DNA of 64,000 nt from NCBI RefSeq assembly GCF_009799805.1, contig NZ_CP047050.1, forward strand, positions 1,254,001 through 1,318,000, given 5' to 3'. This DNA comes from Myroides phaeus. Its GTDB lineage: Bacteria > Bacteroidota > Bacteroidia > Flavobacteriales > Flavobacteriaceae. Position 1 is the stretch's first letter. Each line of letters opens with the position of its first letter. The notes under the pieces are model-generated. The model saw nothing but the letters and a program-made list of their open reading frames with translations, was not told the DNA's origin and did no database searches. Shown piece by piece: positions 26,083 to 35,737 of the stretch. Made by a program: the position numbers and the translations under genes.

Positions 26083-27768
26083 ATGGACAATGTAACCCCT
26101 ATTTTATCTGTAAGTAATTTACAAATCGATTTCTTAAAGGAAAAAGTATGGAATACCATTATTAAGGGTAGTACTTTTGATATAATGCCTAATGAAATAT
26201 TGGGTGTAGTAGGAGAGTCAGGATCTGGTAAATCCGTTACTTCATTAGCCTTAATGGGCTTATTACCAAAAGAAAATTCTCGCATTTCTAAAGGAGATAT
26301 TTTTTATAAAAACCAAAATATTACTCATTTATCGGATAGTGAATTTCGCTCTTTAAGAGGAAAGGAAATTGCTATGATATTTCAAGAGCCGATGAGTGCT
26401 CTAAATCCTTCTATTACTTGTGGTGAACAAGTGTCTGAAATTTTAGTAGAACACACAGATTTACGTGGTTCTGAACTTAAGAAAGAGGTGGTTAGTTTAT
26501 TTGAAAAAGTAAAATTGCCTTATCCTAAAGAAGTTTATAACAAATATCCTCATCAAATATCAGGTGGTCAAAAGCAACGTGTTATGATTGCTATGGCTAT
26601 TGCTTGTAAGCCTTCTTTGCTTATAGCAGATGAGCCAACTACTGCGTTAGATGTTACTGTTCAGAATGAAATTATTAGTTTATTGAAGGAATTGCAACAA
26701 GAAACACAGATGAGTATTTTGTTTATTTCTCACGATTTGAATCTTGTTTCTGCAATTAGTGATCGTTTATTAGTGATGTATAAAGGGGATATTGTTGAAC
26801 AAGGAGGGTCTTCTGAAGTCTTCAATCAACCAAAAGAATTATATACTAAGGCGTTGGTAGCTTCTCGTCCTTCTATGGATGAACGATTAAAGAGGTTGCC
26901 TACTATTCAGGATTTTTTAGATAATAAGGTTGTTAATGATGTTATTTCTGATGAAGAAAGACAGCAAATGCATCAACAGCTGTACAGTGGTGAGCCATTG
27001 TTGCGCGTAAGGAATATCTATAAAGATTACATTACAGCAGGTAGCTTATTTAAGAAAGGAGTTTTTCACGCTTTAAAAGACATCAATTTTGATATTTATG
27101 AAGGAGAAACGCTTGGTTTGGTAGGAGAAAGTGGCTGTGGGAAATCGACTCTTGGAAACGTGATTTTGCAGTTAGATAAAGCTACAAAAGGAGAAATATT
27201 CTACAAAGGAAAAGATATTGCTAAATTGAGTAGTAGCGAGTTTCGTGCACTTAGAAAAGATATTCAAATTATTTTTCAAGATCCGTATTCTTCATTAAAT
27301 CCCCGTAAAACAGTGGGAGAGGCTATTTTAGAGCCAATGGTTGTTCATAAGTTATACGCTTCTGATAAAGAGAGAAAAGCGAAAGTGATTGATATTTTGG
27401 AACGAGTAGGGTTAGATGAAAGTGTGTATGATAGATATCCTCACGAATTTTCAGGAGGACAAAGACAGCGTATCGGTATTGCAAGAACAGTTGCCGTACA
27501 ACCAAAGTTAATCATCTGTGACGAGTCTGTATCTGCATTGGATATTTCTGTTCAAGCACAAGTGTTGAATTTGTTGAATGAACTGAAAGAAAACTTTGGA
27601 TTTACATATATATTCATTTCTCACGATTTAGCTGTTGTTAAATATATGTCGGACAATATTCTTGTAATGAATAAAGGGGAGATAGAAGAAATTGCTGAAG
27701 CAGATGTCTTGTATCGTTCCCCTAAAAAAGATTATACTAAAAAGTTAATTCAAGCTATTCCGAAATAG
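26083..27768 (+). CDS. Peptide-type ABC transporter, fused dual ATP-binding protein (DppD-DppF/YejF-like)
   Basis: Cytoplasmic ATPase of 561 residues with two complete nucleotide-binding domains. The first has Walker A GESGSGKS, signature ISGGQKQR and Walker B LLIADEPTTALDV. The second has GESGCGKS, FSGGQRQR and LIICDESVSALDI. Each is followed by the short oligopeptide/dipeptide ABC C-terminal region. The ATG at 26083 is used; upstream sequence adds 28 unlike residues. Permeases and binding protein are not adjacent, so partners must be encoded elsewhere. Substrate (oligopeptide, microcin-like peptide or glutathione) is undecided. Confidence 0.92.
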   Translation: MDNVTPILSVSNLQIDFLKEKVWNTIIKGSTFDIMPNEILGVVGESGSGKSVTSLALMGLLPKENSRISKGDIFYKNQNITHLSDSEFRSLRGKEIAMIFQEPMSALNPSITCGEQVSEILVEHTDLRGSELKKEVVSLFEKVKLPYPKEVYNKYPHQISGGQKQRVMIAMAIACKPSLLIADEPTTALDVTVQNEIISLLKELQQETQMSILFISHDLNLVSAISDRLLVMYKGDIVEQGGSSEVFNQPKELYTKALVASRPSMDERLKRLPTIQDFLDNKVVNDVISDEERQQMHQQLYSGEPLLRVRNIYKDYITAGSLFKKGVFHALKDINFDIYEGETLGLVGESGCGKSTLGNVILQLDKATKGEIFYKGKDIAKLSSSEFRALRKDIQIIFQDPYSSLNPRKTVGEAILEPMVVHKLYASDKERKAKVIDILERVGLDESVYDRYPHEFSGGQRQRIGIARTVAVQPKLIICDESVSALDISVQAQVLNLLNELKENFGFTYIFISHDLAVVKYMSDNILVMNKGEIEEIAEADVLYRSPKKDYTKKLIQAIPK

Positions 27769-27772
27769 TTTA

Positions 27773-28420
27773 TTAATACGGAATATATGATGGAGCAGGC
27801 ATTACGTGCATAGTTTTCGTGTTGCCTTTTGTTCTTTTAAGTTTGCCAGGTATTCCGTTACCGTCGAATACAGTATAGTATTCTAATGTTACATCGCCAA
27901 TAGATTTTACCTTTCCTTCTAATTCTTTACGATCAAAACGGTCGTAATAAGTTATTTTATAAGGTCCTATTTTCTTTATTTTTCCTTCTAATTCACTCCA
28001 ATCGAATCGGTCGTAGTATTCAAAAGAAATAGAACCGATGTTTTTTATTTTACCATTGTTGTACATACTAAAGCGATCAAGGTAAGCAATGTTTAGATTG
28101 TTTATTCTTTTGACGCGGTTTTTTAAGTATTCATCAAATGTATTGGTGTAATATTCTACAGAGTTGTTTCTTGAAATGTAGTCAAGTTCAGGATCAAAGT
28201 AGTCGTAATAGTCGTCTCTTTTAAACTGAGGACGCTTTTGATTAAAAGTAAAGTCTGTTCCATTTTGATAGATATTAAAAATAAGATCATCTATTTCTAA
28301 TACAATGTTTTGAACGTTTTTTGAATCTTGTGATAACTCAAAGTAAGCGTAATTGATGTTTTGTCCAAAGCTTACGACCGAGATAATAGCGGAACAAATA
28401 AATGTAAATAGTAACTTCAT
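27773..28420 (-). CDS. Exported hypothetical protein with tandem YYDRFD repeats
   Basis: Exported protein of 215 residues with a signal peptide (SVVSFGQ, about 1-19). The C-terminal half consists of three to four imperfect ~25-residue repeats: (K)IKxIG...Y-Y-D-R-F-D..ELEGK (for example FEYYDRFDWSELEGKIKKIG and TYYDRFDRKELEGKVKSIG). The protein is rich in Tyr and Asp. The repeats suggest a beta structure or adhesion surface, but no family is recognised and function is unknown. Its end lies 4 bp from the convergent ABC gene, with no terminator between them. Confidence 0.7.
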   Translation of the reverse strand: MKLLFTFICSAIISVVSFGQNINYAYFELSQDSKNVQNIVLEIDDLIFNIYQNGTDFTFNQKRPQFKRDDYYDYFDPELDYISRNNSVEYYTNTFDEYLKNRVKRINNLNIAYLDRFSMYNNGKIKNIGSISFEYYDRFDWSELEGKIKKIGPYKITYYDRFDRKELEGKVKSIGDVTLEYYTVFDGNGIPGKLKRTKGNTKTMHVMPAPSYIPY

Positions 28421-28469
28421 ATATAATATTTAAGATATTTTCCCCTTGCGTAAAGGGGAAAAAGAGCAA

Positions 28470-29822
28470 TTAATAACCTTCGTAAGGTACTTCGTATTCG
28501 TTGAATATAATACCATTTTCTTGTAACTCTTCTAAGATTGGAAGGTAAACCTCTTCTTTGATTGGCATTTGTACTCCTGGGGTATTTATAATTCCTTTTA
28601 AAATTTTTAAAGCAGCGATGGCTACAGGTAATCCTACGGTTTTTGCCATTGCAGTATAAACTTGGTTATCGCCGATACAGATCATTGTAGAGTCAATCTG
28701 TTTCTTTTCATTACCAAGTAAATAACCGATTTTATGATACATAACAATCATATCTTTATCTTGTTCATCTAAAGTCCACGAGTCGTTTAGGATTTTCTCT
28801 AAAATTTGAGCAGGTGAAGCATTTTTTAAACCAATTTTTTTAGTAGCGTTGAAAAGATCAAGTTCTAAGAGTTTTTCCCAAACAATATCATCTTGGTCAA
28901 TACCTAAAGCAAGGCGTAATTTGGTTTCAACTGTATCTGTTGGGTGGTATGGTAAATAAAGATTGATAAACTCACGGTAAGTCATATTCTCCGAATTATC
29001 AACTTTGTATGTGTCATCAGTAACTCCAAGCTCTACAAAAAGATTCCAAGCACGCGAGTAGCCAACTCTTCTAATCGTACCTCTAAAAATTGTTTTAGCA
29101 TCATCAAGTCCATACGCTTGTTGGTATTTTAAGGAATCTCGATTGGCATAAGCTTCAAATTTGCCGTATCCTTCAATGTTTAGAAATTCTGTTCTTCTGA
29201 ATACTTTATTGTAAGGGATGTATTTGTATTGTCCTTCTTGTAGGAATTTCGCTGCACCACCTTGTCCGGCTAAGACAACATTTCTTGGATTCCATGTAAA
29301 TTTGTAATTCCACAGGTTATTGTCAGATTCAGGAGCGATAAGTCCTCCACAAAACGACTCAAAAGAAAGTATTTTACCTCCTTGATTCTTTATTTCGTGG
29401 ATAATTTTCATAGCACTCATATGGTCAATACCTGGATCAAGACCAACTTCATTCATAAAAACAAGGTTGTTTTCTTTTGCTTGTTGATCTAATTCTTGCA
29501 TTGCTTCACTTATATACGAAGCAGTAACCATGTGTTTTTTAAACTTGATACAGTCTTTTGCAAGTTCAATGTGTAAAGCAGCAGGAAGCATTGAAATGAC
29601 AATGTCTGCTTTATTAACAAGAGCTTGTCTTTCTTGTTCGTTGAATAAATCAAATTGAATAGGCGTTGCATTAGGGTGGTCCATAGCTTTTTGTTTTGCC
29701 AATTCTAACGATAGGTCTCCAATGGTTAAGTGGAGGTTTTCTATTGTTGATTTTTCAAGTAAATACTTAATTAAAGAGGAACTCGATCTACCAGCTCCAA
29801 TAATTAGAATTTCTTTAGTCAT
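28470..29822 (-). CDS. Saccharopine dehydrogenase-family oxidoreductase
   Basis: NAD(P)-dependent enzyme of 450 residues. An N-terminal Rossmann fold (ILIIGAGRSSSSLIKYLLE, 5-23) is followed by the catalytic saccharopine dehydrogenase C-domain with MNEVGLDPGIDHMSAMKII (about 122-140). Length fits saccharopine reductase/lysine 6-dehydrogenase members. It may act in lysine breakdown or a related alpha-amino-adipate reaction; the exact substrate is uncertain. A GC-rich hairpin lies downstream at 28438-28462 but has no proper T-run on the minus strand. Confidence 0.85.
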   Translation of the reverse strand: MTKEILIIGAGRSSSSLIKYLLEKSTIENLHLTIGDLSLELAKQKAMDHPNATPIQFDLFNEQERQALVNKADIVISMLPAALHIELAKDCIKFKKHMVTASYISEAMQELDQQAKENNLVFMNEVGLDPGIDHMSAMKIIHEIKNQGGKILSFESFCGGLIAPESDNNLWNYKFTWNPRNVVLAGQGGAAKFLQEGQYKYIPYNKVFRRTEFLNIEGYGKFEAYANRDSLKYQQAYGLDDAKTIFRGTIRRVGYSRAWNLFVELGVTDDTYKVDNSENMTYREFINLYLPYHPTDTVETKLRLALGIDQDDIVWEKLLELDLFNATKKIGLKNASPAQILEKILNDSWTLDEQDKDMIVMYHKIGYLLGNEKKQIDSTMICIGDNQVYTAMAKTVGLPVAIAALKILKGIINTPGVQMPIKEEVYLPILEELQENGIIFNEYEVPYEGY

Positions 29823-29921
29823 AATATGTTGGTTAGTTTATGAATATACGAAAATAATGATTTCTTGAAGCTGTCAAAATTCTTTAGTGAAAAAAACTTT
29901 AACAGTTTGTATGATAAGTTG

Positions 29922-29929
29922 TATATTTG
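29922..29929 (+). promoter_or_regulatory. -7 element for the DUF423 gene
   Basis: TATATTTG matches TAnnTTTG and overlaps the TTG at 29927 that would begin the longer frame. This supports the ATG at 29942, with a very short 5' leader. Confidence 0.5.
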
Positions 29930-29941
29930 AAAGAAAAATCG

Positions 29942-30337
29942 ATGGGACGTAAAGTTATTGCTATAGCTGCCTTTATAGGAGCTATAGGTATCATTTTAGG
30001 AGCGTTTGGAGCTCATGGATTACGAAAAGTGGTTACAGAAACGCAGGTTGCTACCTTTGAAGTGGGTGTGCGCTACCAAATGTATCACGCAATATTCTTA
30101 CTTTTTATAGGACTATGTAGTTTTATTTCAGACAAGGCTAAAAAAACAGCTATGTACTTGGTTTTGTTGGGGATATTGTTTTTCTCAGGTTCTATCTATC
30201 TACTTACCTTTAAAGACTTGATTTCTATTGACTTAAGAGTAATCGGTCCAATAACACCTATCGGCGGAGTTTTATTTATAGCAGCTTGGATATATATTGG
30301 TATTCAGGTACTTAAATCGAAAGATGCTATTAAATAA
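29942..30337 (+). CDS. DUF423 small membrane protein
   Basis: Integral-membrane protein of 131 residues with four predicted helices. The DUF423 (YgdD) signature is GAFGAHGLRK near the N-terminus, and RYQMYHAIFLLFIGL and GPITPIGGVLFIAAW follow. The ATG at 29942 is preferred because the -7 element overlaps the upstream TTG. Widely conserved, function unknown. It lies upstream of pckA, which has its own -7 element. Confidence 0.88.
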   Translation: MGRKVIAIAAFIGAIGIILGAFGAHGLRKVVTETQVATFEVGVRYQMYHAIFLLFIGLCSFISDKAKKTAMYLVLLGILFFSGSIYLLTFKDLISIDLRVIGPITPIGGVLFIAAWIYIGIQVLKSKDAIK

Positions 30338-30370
30338 TTCTTTTGTATATTTATATTTTAAATTTATTTC

Positions 30371-30378
30371 TAAGTTTG
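30371..30378 (+). promoter_or_regulatory. -7 element for pckA
   Basis: TAAGTTTG matches TAnnTTTG, 28 bp upstream of the ATG. No convincing -33 is seen. Confidence 0.45.
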
Positions 30379-30405
30379 CAAACAAATTAATACACAACAT
30401 AAATA

Positions 30406-32025
30406 ATGAAAATGGATAATTCTGAATCAATTTCACTGGAAAAATATGGTATTAAAGATGTTGTAGAAGTAATTTATAATCCTTCTTACGACGTTTTATA
30501 TAATGAAGAAACAAACCCAAATCTTACAGGGTATGACAAAGGTGTAGTGACTGAACTTGGTGCTGTTAATGTAATGACAGGTGAGTTTACAGGACGTTCT
30601 CCTAAAGACAAGTACATTGTTAAAGATTCAGTAACAGAAAACACAATTTGGTGGAATTCTCCTGAGTCTCCAAATGACAACAAGCCAATTGACAACAAAA
30701 CATGGGATGCATTAAAAGCTAACACTGTAAAACAATTATCTGGAAAGAAATTGTATGTAGTTGATGCTTTTTGTGGTGCTAACGAAAACACTCGTTTAAA
30801 AGTTAGATTTATTATGGAAGTGGCTTGGCAAGCTCATTTCGTTACGAATATGTTTATTCGTCCAACGAAAGAAGAGTTAGCTAACTTTGGTGAGCCTGAC
30901 TTCGTAGTAATGAACGGATCAAAAACTACTTTCAAAGAGTACAAAGATTTTGGATTAAACTCTGAAGTTTATGTTGCATTTAATTTGACTGAGAAAGTAC
31001 AAGTTATTGGTGGTACTTGGTACGGTGGAGAGATGAAAAAAGGAATGTTCGCAATGATGAACTACTACTTGCCTTTAAAAGGAATGGCTGCTATGCACTG
31101 TTCAGCTAATAAAGGACAAGATGGTGATGTTGCTGTTTTCTTTGGTCTTTCTGGTACAGGTAAAACAACTTTATCTACTGACCCAAAACGTGAATTAATC
31201 GGTGATGATGAGCACGGATGGGATGATGAAGGTGTATTCAACTTCGAAGGTGGATGTTATGCAAAAACAATTAACTTAAGCCAAGAGAATGAACCAGATA
31301 TTTTTGGTGCTATTCGTCGTGATGCTTTGTTAGAGAACGTTACTGTTGATGCTAACGGAAAAATTGACTTTAATGACGGTTCTGTTACACAAAATACACG
31401 TGTATCTTACCCAATTGATCATATTGATAACATTGTTAAGCCTGTTTCTAAAGCAGGACATGCAACTAAAGTTATCTTTTTAACTGCTGATGCTTTTGGT
31501 GTAATGCCTCCAGTGTCTAAGTTAACTCCAGAACAAACTAAATACTACTTCTTATCAGGATTTACTGCTAAGTTAGCAGGTACTGAGCGTGGAGTTACTA
31601 AACCAGAGCCTACATTCTCTGCTTGTTTCGGTAAAGCTTTCTTATCTCTACACCCAACGCAATATGGTGAAGAATTAGTTAAGAAAATGGAGGAGCACAA
31701 TGCTACTGCATATATGGTAAACACAGGATGGAATGGTACTGGAAAACGTATTTCTATTAAAGATACAAGAGCAATTATCGATCGTATCTTAGATGGTTCT
31801 ATCGAGAAAGCTGAAACTACAATTGTTCCTATTTACAACTTTGCTGTTCCAACAGCTTTAGAAGAAGTAGATACTAACATTTTAGATCCACGTAATACTT
31901 ATGAGGATGCTTCTGAATGGGAAGAAAAAGCTAAAGATTTAGCTGCATTATTTGTTAAGAACTTCGAATTGTATTCAAACAATGCAGAAGGAAAAGCATT
32001 AGTTGCTGCTGGTCCACAGTTATAA
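30406..32025 (+). CDS. pckA: Phosphoenolpyruvate carboxykinase (ATP)
   Basis: Converts oxaloacetate and ATP to PEP and CO2 for gluconeogenesis (and the reverse in some Bacteroidetes). 539 residues, as expected. Motifs include [14 protein letters not shown] (substrate loop), the P-loop [13 protein letters not shown] (about 240-252), the metal/kinase-2 region [22 protein letters not shown] and the adenine-binding [14 protein letters not shown] second ATG at 30412 (MDNSES) is an alternative start. Single gene with strong terminators behind. Confidence 0.97.
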   Translation: MKMDNSESISLEKYGIKDVVEVIYNPSYDVLYNEETNPNLTGYDKGVVTELGAVNVMTGEFTGRSPKDKYIVKDSVTENTIWWNSPESPNDNKPIDNKTWDALKANTVKQLSGKKLYVVDAFCGANENTRLKVRFIMEVAWQAHFVTNMFIRPTKEELANFGEPDFVVMNGSKTTFKEYKDFGLNSEVYVAFNLTEKVQVIGGTWYGGEMKKGMFAMMNYYLPLKGMAAMHCSANKGQDGDVAVFFGLSGTGKTTLSTDPKRELIGDDEHGWDDEGVFNFEGGCYAKTINLSQENEPDIFGAIRRDALLENVTVDANGKIDFNDGSVTQNTRVSYPIDHIDNIVKPVSKAGHATKVIFLTADAFGVMPPVSKLTPEQTKYYFLSGFTAKLAGTERGVTKPEPTFSACFGKAFLSLHPTQYGEELVKKMEEHNATAYMVNTGWNGTGKRISIKDTRAIIDRILDGSIEKAETTIVPIYNFAVPTALEEVDTNILDPRNTYEDASEWEEKAKDLAALFVKNFELYSNNAEGKALVAAGPQL

Positions 32026-32037
32026 TATACTTTAATA

Positions 32038-32074
32038 TAAAAAAAGCTTGCAAATTACATTGCAAGCTTTTTTT
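32038..32074 (+). terminator. Terminator of pckA
   Basis: Stem AAAAAGCTTGCA and complement, 8-nt loop, T-run. Confidence 0.85.
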
Positions 32075-32092
32075 TGCTCTAATTATAATCAT

Positions 32093-32128
32093 AAAAAAAC
32101 CTCTATGGATTTCCATAGAGGTTTTTTT
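32093..32128. terminator. Second terminator between pckA and hemD
   Basis: Stem AACCTCTATGG with its complement, A- and T-runs on both sides. It serves hemD on the minus strand and backs up pckA termination. Confidence 0.85.
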
Positions 32129-32132
32129 ATAA

Positions 32133-32876
32133 TTATTTATTCACTTTTTGAATATACTTTTCAAGAGCCATTGTCATAGATGGAGTCTCAGGTGCAGGAG
32201 CCATGATATCAACTCTTAAGTCGTTATCAAGAGCTTCTTTCTGAGTAGAAGTTCCAAATACAGCAATACGAGTATTATCTTGTGTAAAGTCCGGGAAGTT
32301 CTTGAATAAAGATTTAATTCCTGTTGGACTAAAGAATGCTAATACATCGTATTTAACATCAGCTAAATCAGACAGATCACTCATTACTGTTCTGTAAAAA
32401 GTTCCTGGTGTCCAATTTACTTTTAGTTCATTTAATGTAGCTGGTACATCACTGTTTAATTGATCAGATGCAGGTAATAAGAATTTTTCATCTTTATACT
32501 TTTTGATCAATGGTGCTAATTCAGTAAAATCTTTTTGACCTACATAAATCTTTCTTTTGCGGTAAACAACATACTTTTGTAAGTAATATGCTACTGCTTC
32601 TGATTGACAAAAATACTTAAGTGTTTCAGGTATTTTGAAACGCATTTCTTCAGCAACCCGAAAGAAGTGATCTACAGAATTTTTACTTGTTAAAATAATC
32701 GCGGTAAAATTGGCTAGATCAATTTTTTGGTGTCTTACCTCTTTGGCTGAAACACCTTCCACGTGGATGAAGGGTCTAAAGTCAATTTTTACCTTGTATT
32801 TTTGTTCTAATTCAAAGTAAGGTGAGTTTTCTACTTTAGGCTCTGGTTGAGAAACCAAAATTGTTTTCACTTTCAT
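32133..32876 (-). CDS. hemD: Uroporphyrinogen-III synthase
   Basis: Heme-pathway enzyme that cyclises hydroxymethylbilane to uroporphyrinogen III. 247 residues with the two-domain HemD fold and weak overall conservation typical of the family. Recognisable parts are FTAIILTSKNSVDHFF (about 53-68), KYDVLAFFSPTGIKSLF (about 175-190) and RIAVFGTSTQKEA. It is 12 bp downstream of a DUF4271 membrane gene (32 bp to that stop if spacing is counted from the annotated ATG), a pairing I know from many Bacteroidetes. Enzymatic assignment is good but rests on the fold pattern. Confidence 0.88.
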   Translation of the reverse strand: MKVKTILVSQPEPKVENSPYFELEQKYKVKIDFRPFIHVEGVSAKEVRHQKIDLANFTAIILTSKNSVDHFFRVAEEMRFKIPETLKYFCQSEAVAYYLQKYVVYRKRKIYVGQKDFTELAPLIKKYKDEKFLLPASDQLNSDVPATLNELKVNWTPGTFYRTVMSDLSDLADVKYDVLAFFSPTGIKSLFKNFPDFTQDNTRIAVFGTSTQKEALDNDLRVDIMAPAPETPSMTMALEKYIQKVNK

Positions 32877-32888
32877 AATTGTACTTTC

Positions 32889-33563
32889 TTATATTGCTCC
32901 CATATTTTTAAACCAGAAATACAATAAAAAATAAGGGGCTATTTCAAGGGTGCAAAGATACAAAATAAAATAGAACAACTTATTTAATATTGATTTTTGA
33001 TTGTTTTTTATAAAAACTATGTATAAAAGGGTATTTGTTGCTATTAATGCAAAAAGAATAGTTGCAATAATAATCTTATTGCTAATATTGTTATAGAAAA
33101 GTAAAACATCAACTCCCAAGAGTAACATTCCAATATAGTTTCTATAAGTTGCTTTTTGGAGGTTTAATGCATCTGCAAATTCTTCTATGCCAAATGTTAT
33201 AGAAATGATTTTATCAATTAGATATTTTCCTATAATAAAAGTTGCAGTAAAGTTTAGAATTTGTAAAAAGGAAGTAAATGTGTAAAAGGGAATTACTTCA
33301 AATGATTTTAATACTATTTGAATAAAGAAGGTTACAGATAATAGTTGTACTAATAAAAAAGACAGTGTAAAACTATTTCGTAAGTTAGTATTGTCTTTGT
33401 ATATTTTTAAATATTTATCTGATACGGCAAGTCTTGTAAATTCAGCAAAACGTACACCGAAGATTGTTTTATTAAATGCAATAATAGAAAACCCTATAAA
33501 GAATAAAGCTGTAGCCCAATCTTTATTTGGAATTATGCGGTCTAATAAAATTATATTCTCCAT
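32889..33563 (-). CDS. DUF4271 membrane protein
   Basis: Polytopic inner-membrane protein of 224 residues with about six helices (for example ATALFFIGFSIIAF and NFTATFIIGKYLI). I use the ATG at 33561-33563 (MENIILLDRIIPNKDW), which begins like other DUF4271 proteins; an in-frame ATG 13 codons upstream is less likely. DUF4271 genes usually sit beside hemD in Bacteroidetes, as here, suggesting a linked but unknown role. Very AT-rich. Confidence 0.8.
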   Translation of the reverse strand: MENIILLDRIIPNKDWATALFFIGFSIIAFNKTIFGVRFAEFTRLAVSDKYLKIYKDNTNLRNSFTLSFLLVQLLSVTFFIQIVLKSFEVIPFYTFTSFLQILNFTATFIIGKYLIDKIISITFGIEEFADALNLQKATYRNYIGMLLLGVDVLLFYNNISNKIIIATILFALIATNTLLYIVFIKNNQKSILNKLFYFILYLCTLEIAPYFLLYFWFKNMGAI

Positions 33564-33641
33564 AATGCCTACAAAATTAGCAAAAAAATGGATTGAGTTC
33601 ACTTTGTATTTTATTTAAGTGCTAACTTTATAGAAAAAGGT

Positions 33642-33649
33642 TATTTTTG
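33642..33649 (+). promoter_or_regulatory. -7 element for the glycosyltransferase-dihydroorotase unit
   Basis: TATTTTTG matches TAnnTTTG and lies 18 bp upstream of the ATG at 33668; the frame's earlier start at 33647 would overlap it. Confidence 0.45.
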
Positions 33650-33667
33650 TGGCAAACCAATTATAAA

Positions 33668-34390
33668 ATGGAATCAGGATTAGTCATTATACCTACGTAT
33701 AATGAAATTGAAAATATTGAGTTGATTATTGATGCTGTAATGGCTCAGCCTCAGCAATTTCATATTCTGATTGTAGATGATAACTCACCGGATGGTACGG
33801 CTGACGCTGTGCTTAAACTACAAAATAAATACGCGAACCGTCTATTTCTTGAAAAGAGAGAGGGAAAGAATGGGTTGGGGACTGCTTATGTACACGGATT
33901 TCGTTGGGCTCTAAATAGAGAATACCAATATATTTTTGAGATGGATGCAGACTTTTCTCATAACCCAAATGATTTAGGAAAGCTTTTAGAGGCTTGTAAA
34001 CTTAATCAGGGACTCTCAATTGGTTCTCGCTATGTTACGGGAGTAAATGTGGTTAATTGGCCTTTAAACCGCGTATTGTTATCTTATGGTGCTTCTATTT
34101 ATGTTAGAATGATAACAGGAATGAATATTAAAGATACAACTGCTGGTTTTGTTTGTTTCTCTCGTCAAGTTCTTGAAAGTTTTGATTTTAATCAAATACG
34201 CTTTGTAGGATATGCTTTTCAGATTGAAATGAAATATAGAACTTTCGTTAAAAACTTCCCGATAACTGAAGTACCAATCATTTTTACTGACCGTACAAGA
34301 GGTGAGTCAAAAATGTCTGGGGGAATTATAAAGGAAGCTATTTTTGGCGTTATTAATCTACGATTACGCAAATTACTAAACACACTATAA
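33668..34390 (+). CDS. Polyprenol-phosphate mannosyltransferase-like GT2 glycosyltransferase
   Basis: Family-2 glycosyltransferase of 240 residues. It has VIIPTYNEIENIELII, the nucleotide-binding VDDNSPDGTAD and the metal motif EMDADFSHNP, all typical of dolichol/polyprenol-phosphate mannose synthase (Dpm1). There is no C-terminal membrane domain. It would load a sugar from a nucleotide donor onto a lipid carrier at the inner membrane for protein or glycan glycosylation. Start at ATG 33668 follows the -7 element. Its stop overlaps the dihydroorotase ATG (TAATG), so the two are translationally coupled. Confidence 0.9.
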   Translation: MESGLVIIPTYNEIENIELIIDAVMAQPQQFHILIVDDNSPDGTADAVLKLQNKYANRLFLEKREGKNGLGTAYVHGFRWALNREYQYIFEMDADFSHNPNDLGKLLEACKLNQGLSIGSRYVTGVNVVNWPLNRVLLSYGASIYVRMITGMNIKDTTAGFVCFSRQVLESFDFNQIRFVGYAFQIEMKYRTFVKNFPITEVPIIFTDRTRGESKMSGGIIKEAIFGVINLRLRKLLNTL

Positions 34391-35727
34391 TGACACACTA
34401 TTTAATTACCAACGGAAAAATTGTTAATGAAGGTCAGATTTTTAATGCTGATATTTTAATTAAAGATGGGGTAATTGCTAAAATTGGTTCTTCTATCGAG
34501 GTATCTAATGATGTTCAAGTTATTGATGCTAAAGGAAGTTATGTAATTCCTGGTATGATTGATGACCAAGTTCACTTTAGAGAACCTGGGTTAACGCATA
34601 AAGGTGATATCGAGTCTGAATCTCGTGCTGCTATTGCAGGGGGAATTACTTCTTTTATTGAACAACCAAATACAGTTCCTAATGCTGTTACGCAAGAAAT
34701 TTTAGAGGATAAATATCAAATAGCATCAACAAAGTCATTTGCTAACTACTCTTTTATGATGGGGGGAACAAATGATAACTTAGAAGAAGTTTTAAAAACA
34801 AACCCAAGAAATGTTGCTGGGATTAAATTGTTTTTAGGGTCTTCTACTGGGAATATGTTAGTTGATAACCAAGATGTTTTAGAGAAAATCTTTTCAAGTA
34901 CATCAATGCTTATCGCTGTTCACGCGGAAGATGAAGGAACTATTCAAAGAAATTTAGCACAATACAAAGAGCAATATGGTGATGATATTCCGGTTAAGTA
35001 TCACCCAATTATTAGAAGTGAAGAGGCTTGTTACATTTCGTCTTCTAAAGCAATTGAGTTGGCTAAGAAAACTGGAGCAAGGTTACACGTATTTCACGTA
35101 TCTACTGCTAAAGAGACTGAATTGTTTAGAAATGACATTCCTTTAAAAGATAAAAAGATCACTGCAGAGGTTTGTGTTCACCACCTTTGGTTTACAGATA
35201 AAGATTACGATAAAAAAGGTAACTTTATTAAGTGGAACCCTGCTGTAAAAACAGAGCAAGATAAAGAAGGTTTATGGAAAGCATTGAATGATGGACGTAT
35301 TGATGTGATTGCTACTGACCACGCTCCTCATACACTTGAAGAAAAAAGTAAAGCATATACTTCTGCTCCGTCAGGAGGACCATTAGTTCAACACGCTTTG
35401 GTTTCTTTGTTTGAAGCTCATAAACAAGGTAGATTGTCAATTGAAACAATTGTAGAGAAAACAGCACATAATCCTGCTATATTATTCCAAGTTGAAAAAA
35501 GAGGGTTTATTAAAGAAGGTTATCACGCAGATATCGCTATTGTTGATACAGAGCAATCTTGGGAAGTAAGTAAAGAAAATATTTTATATAAATGTGGATG
35601 GTCTCCATTTGAAGGAGAACAATTTAGTTCTAAAATCACACATACATTTGTCAATGGGTTTTTAGCTTACGAAAACGGACAAGTGAAAGAAGAGCATAAA
35701 GGACAACGTTTATTGTTTGTTAGATAA
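34390..35727 (+). CDS. pyrC: Dihydroorotase
   Basis: Third step of pyrimidine synthesis: cyclisation of carbamoyl-aspartate to dihydroorotate. 445 residues, amidohydrolase fold. Metal ligands seen: AVHAED, FHVSTAKE, and ATDHAPHTLEEK (catalytic Asp). The N-terminal motif, normally D-x-H-x-H, reads IDDQVHFREPGLTHKGD, with Gln60 for the first His. I recall this variant from other Bacteroidetes dihydroorotases, so it is probably lineage-typical rather than a defect. Coupled to the glycosyltransferase upstream and followed 10 bp later by the DUF4296 lipoprotein. Confidence 0.92.
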   Translation: MTHYLITNGKIVNEGQIFNADILIKDGVIAKIGSSIEVSNDVQVIDAKGSYVIPGMIDDQVHFREPGLTHKGDIESESRAAIAGGITSFIEQPNTVPNAVTQEILEDKYQIASTKSFANYSFMMGGTNDNLEEVLKTNPRNVAGIKLFLGSSTGNMLVDNQDVLEKIFSSTSMLIAVHAEDEGTIQRNLAQYKEQYGDDIPVKYHPIIRSEEACYISSSKAIELAKKTGARLHVFHVSTAKETELFRNDIPLKDKKITAEVCVHHLWFTDKDYDKKGNFIKWNPAVKTEQDKEGLWKALNDGRIDVIATDHAPHTLEEKSKAYTSAPSGGPLVQHALVSLFEAHKQGRLSIETIVEKTAHNPAILFQVEKRGFIKEGYHADIAIVDTEQSWEVSKENILYKCGWSPFEGEQFSSKITHTFVNGFLAYENGQVKEEHKGQRLLFVR

Positions 35728-35737
35728 AAAGATATAA

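Noticed and set aside
28438..28462. Hairpin TTTTCCCCTT/AAGGGGAAAA as a terminator for the saccharopine-dehydrogenase-like gene
   Set aside because: A stable stem, but no T-run follows on the minus strand; not called.
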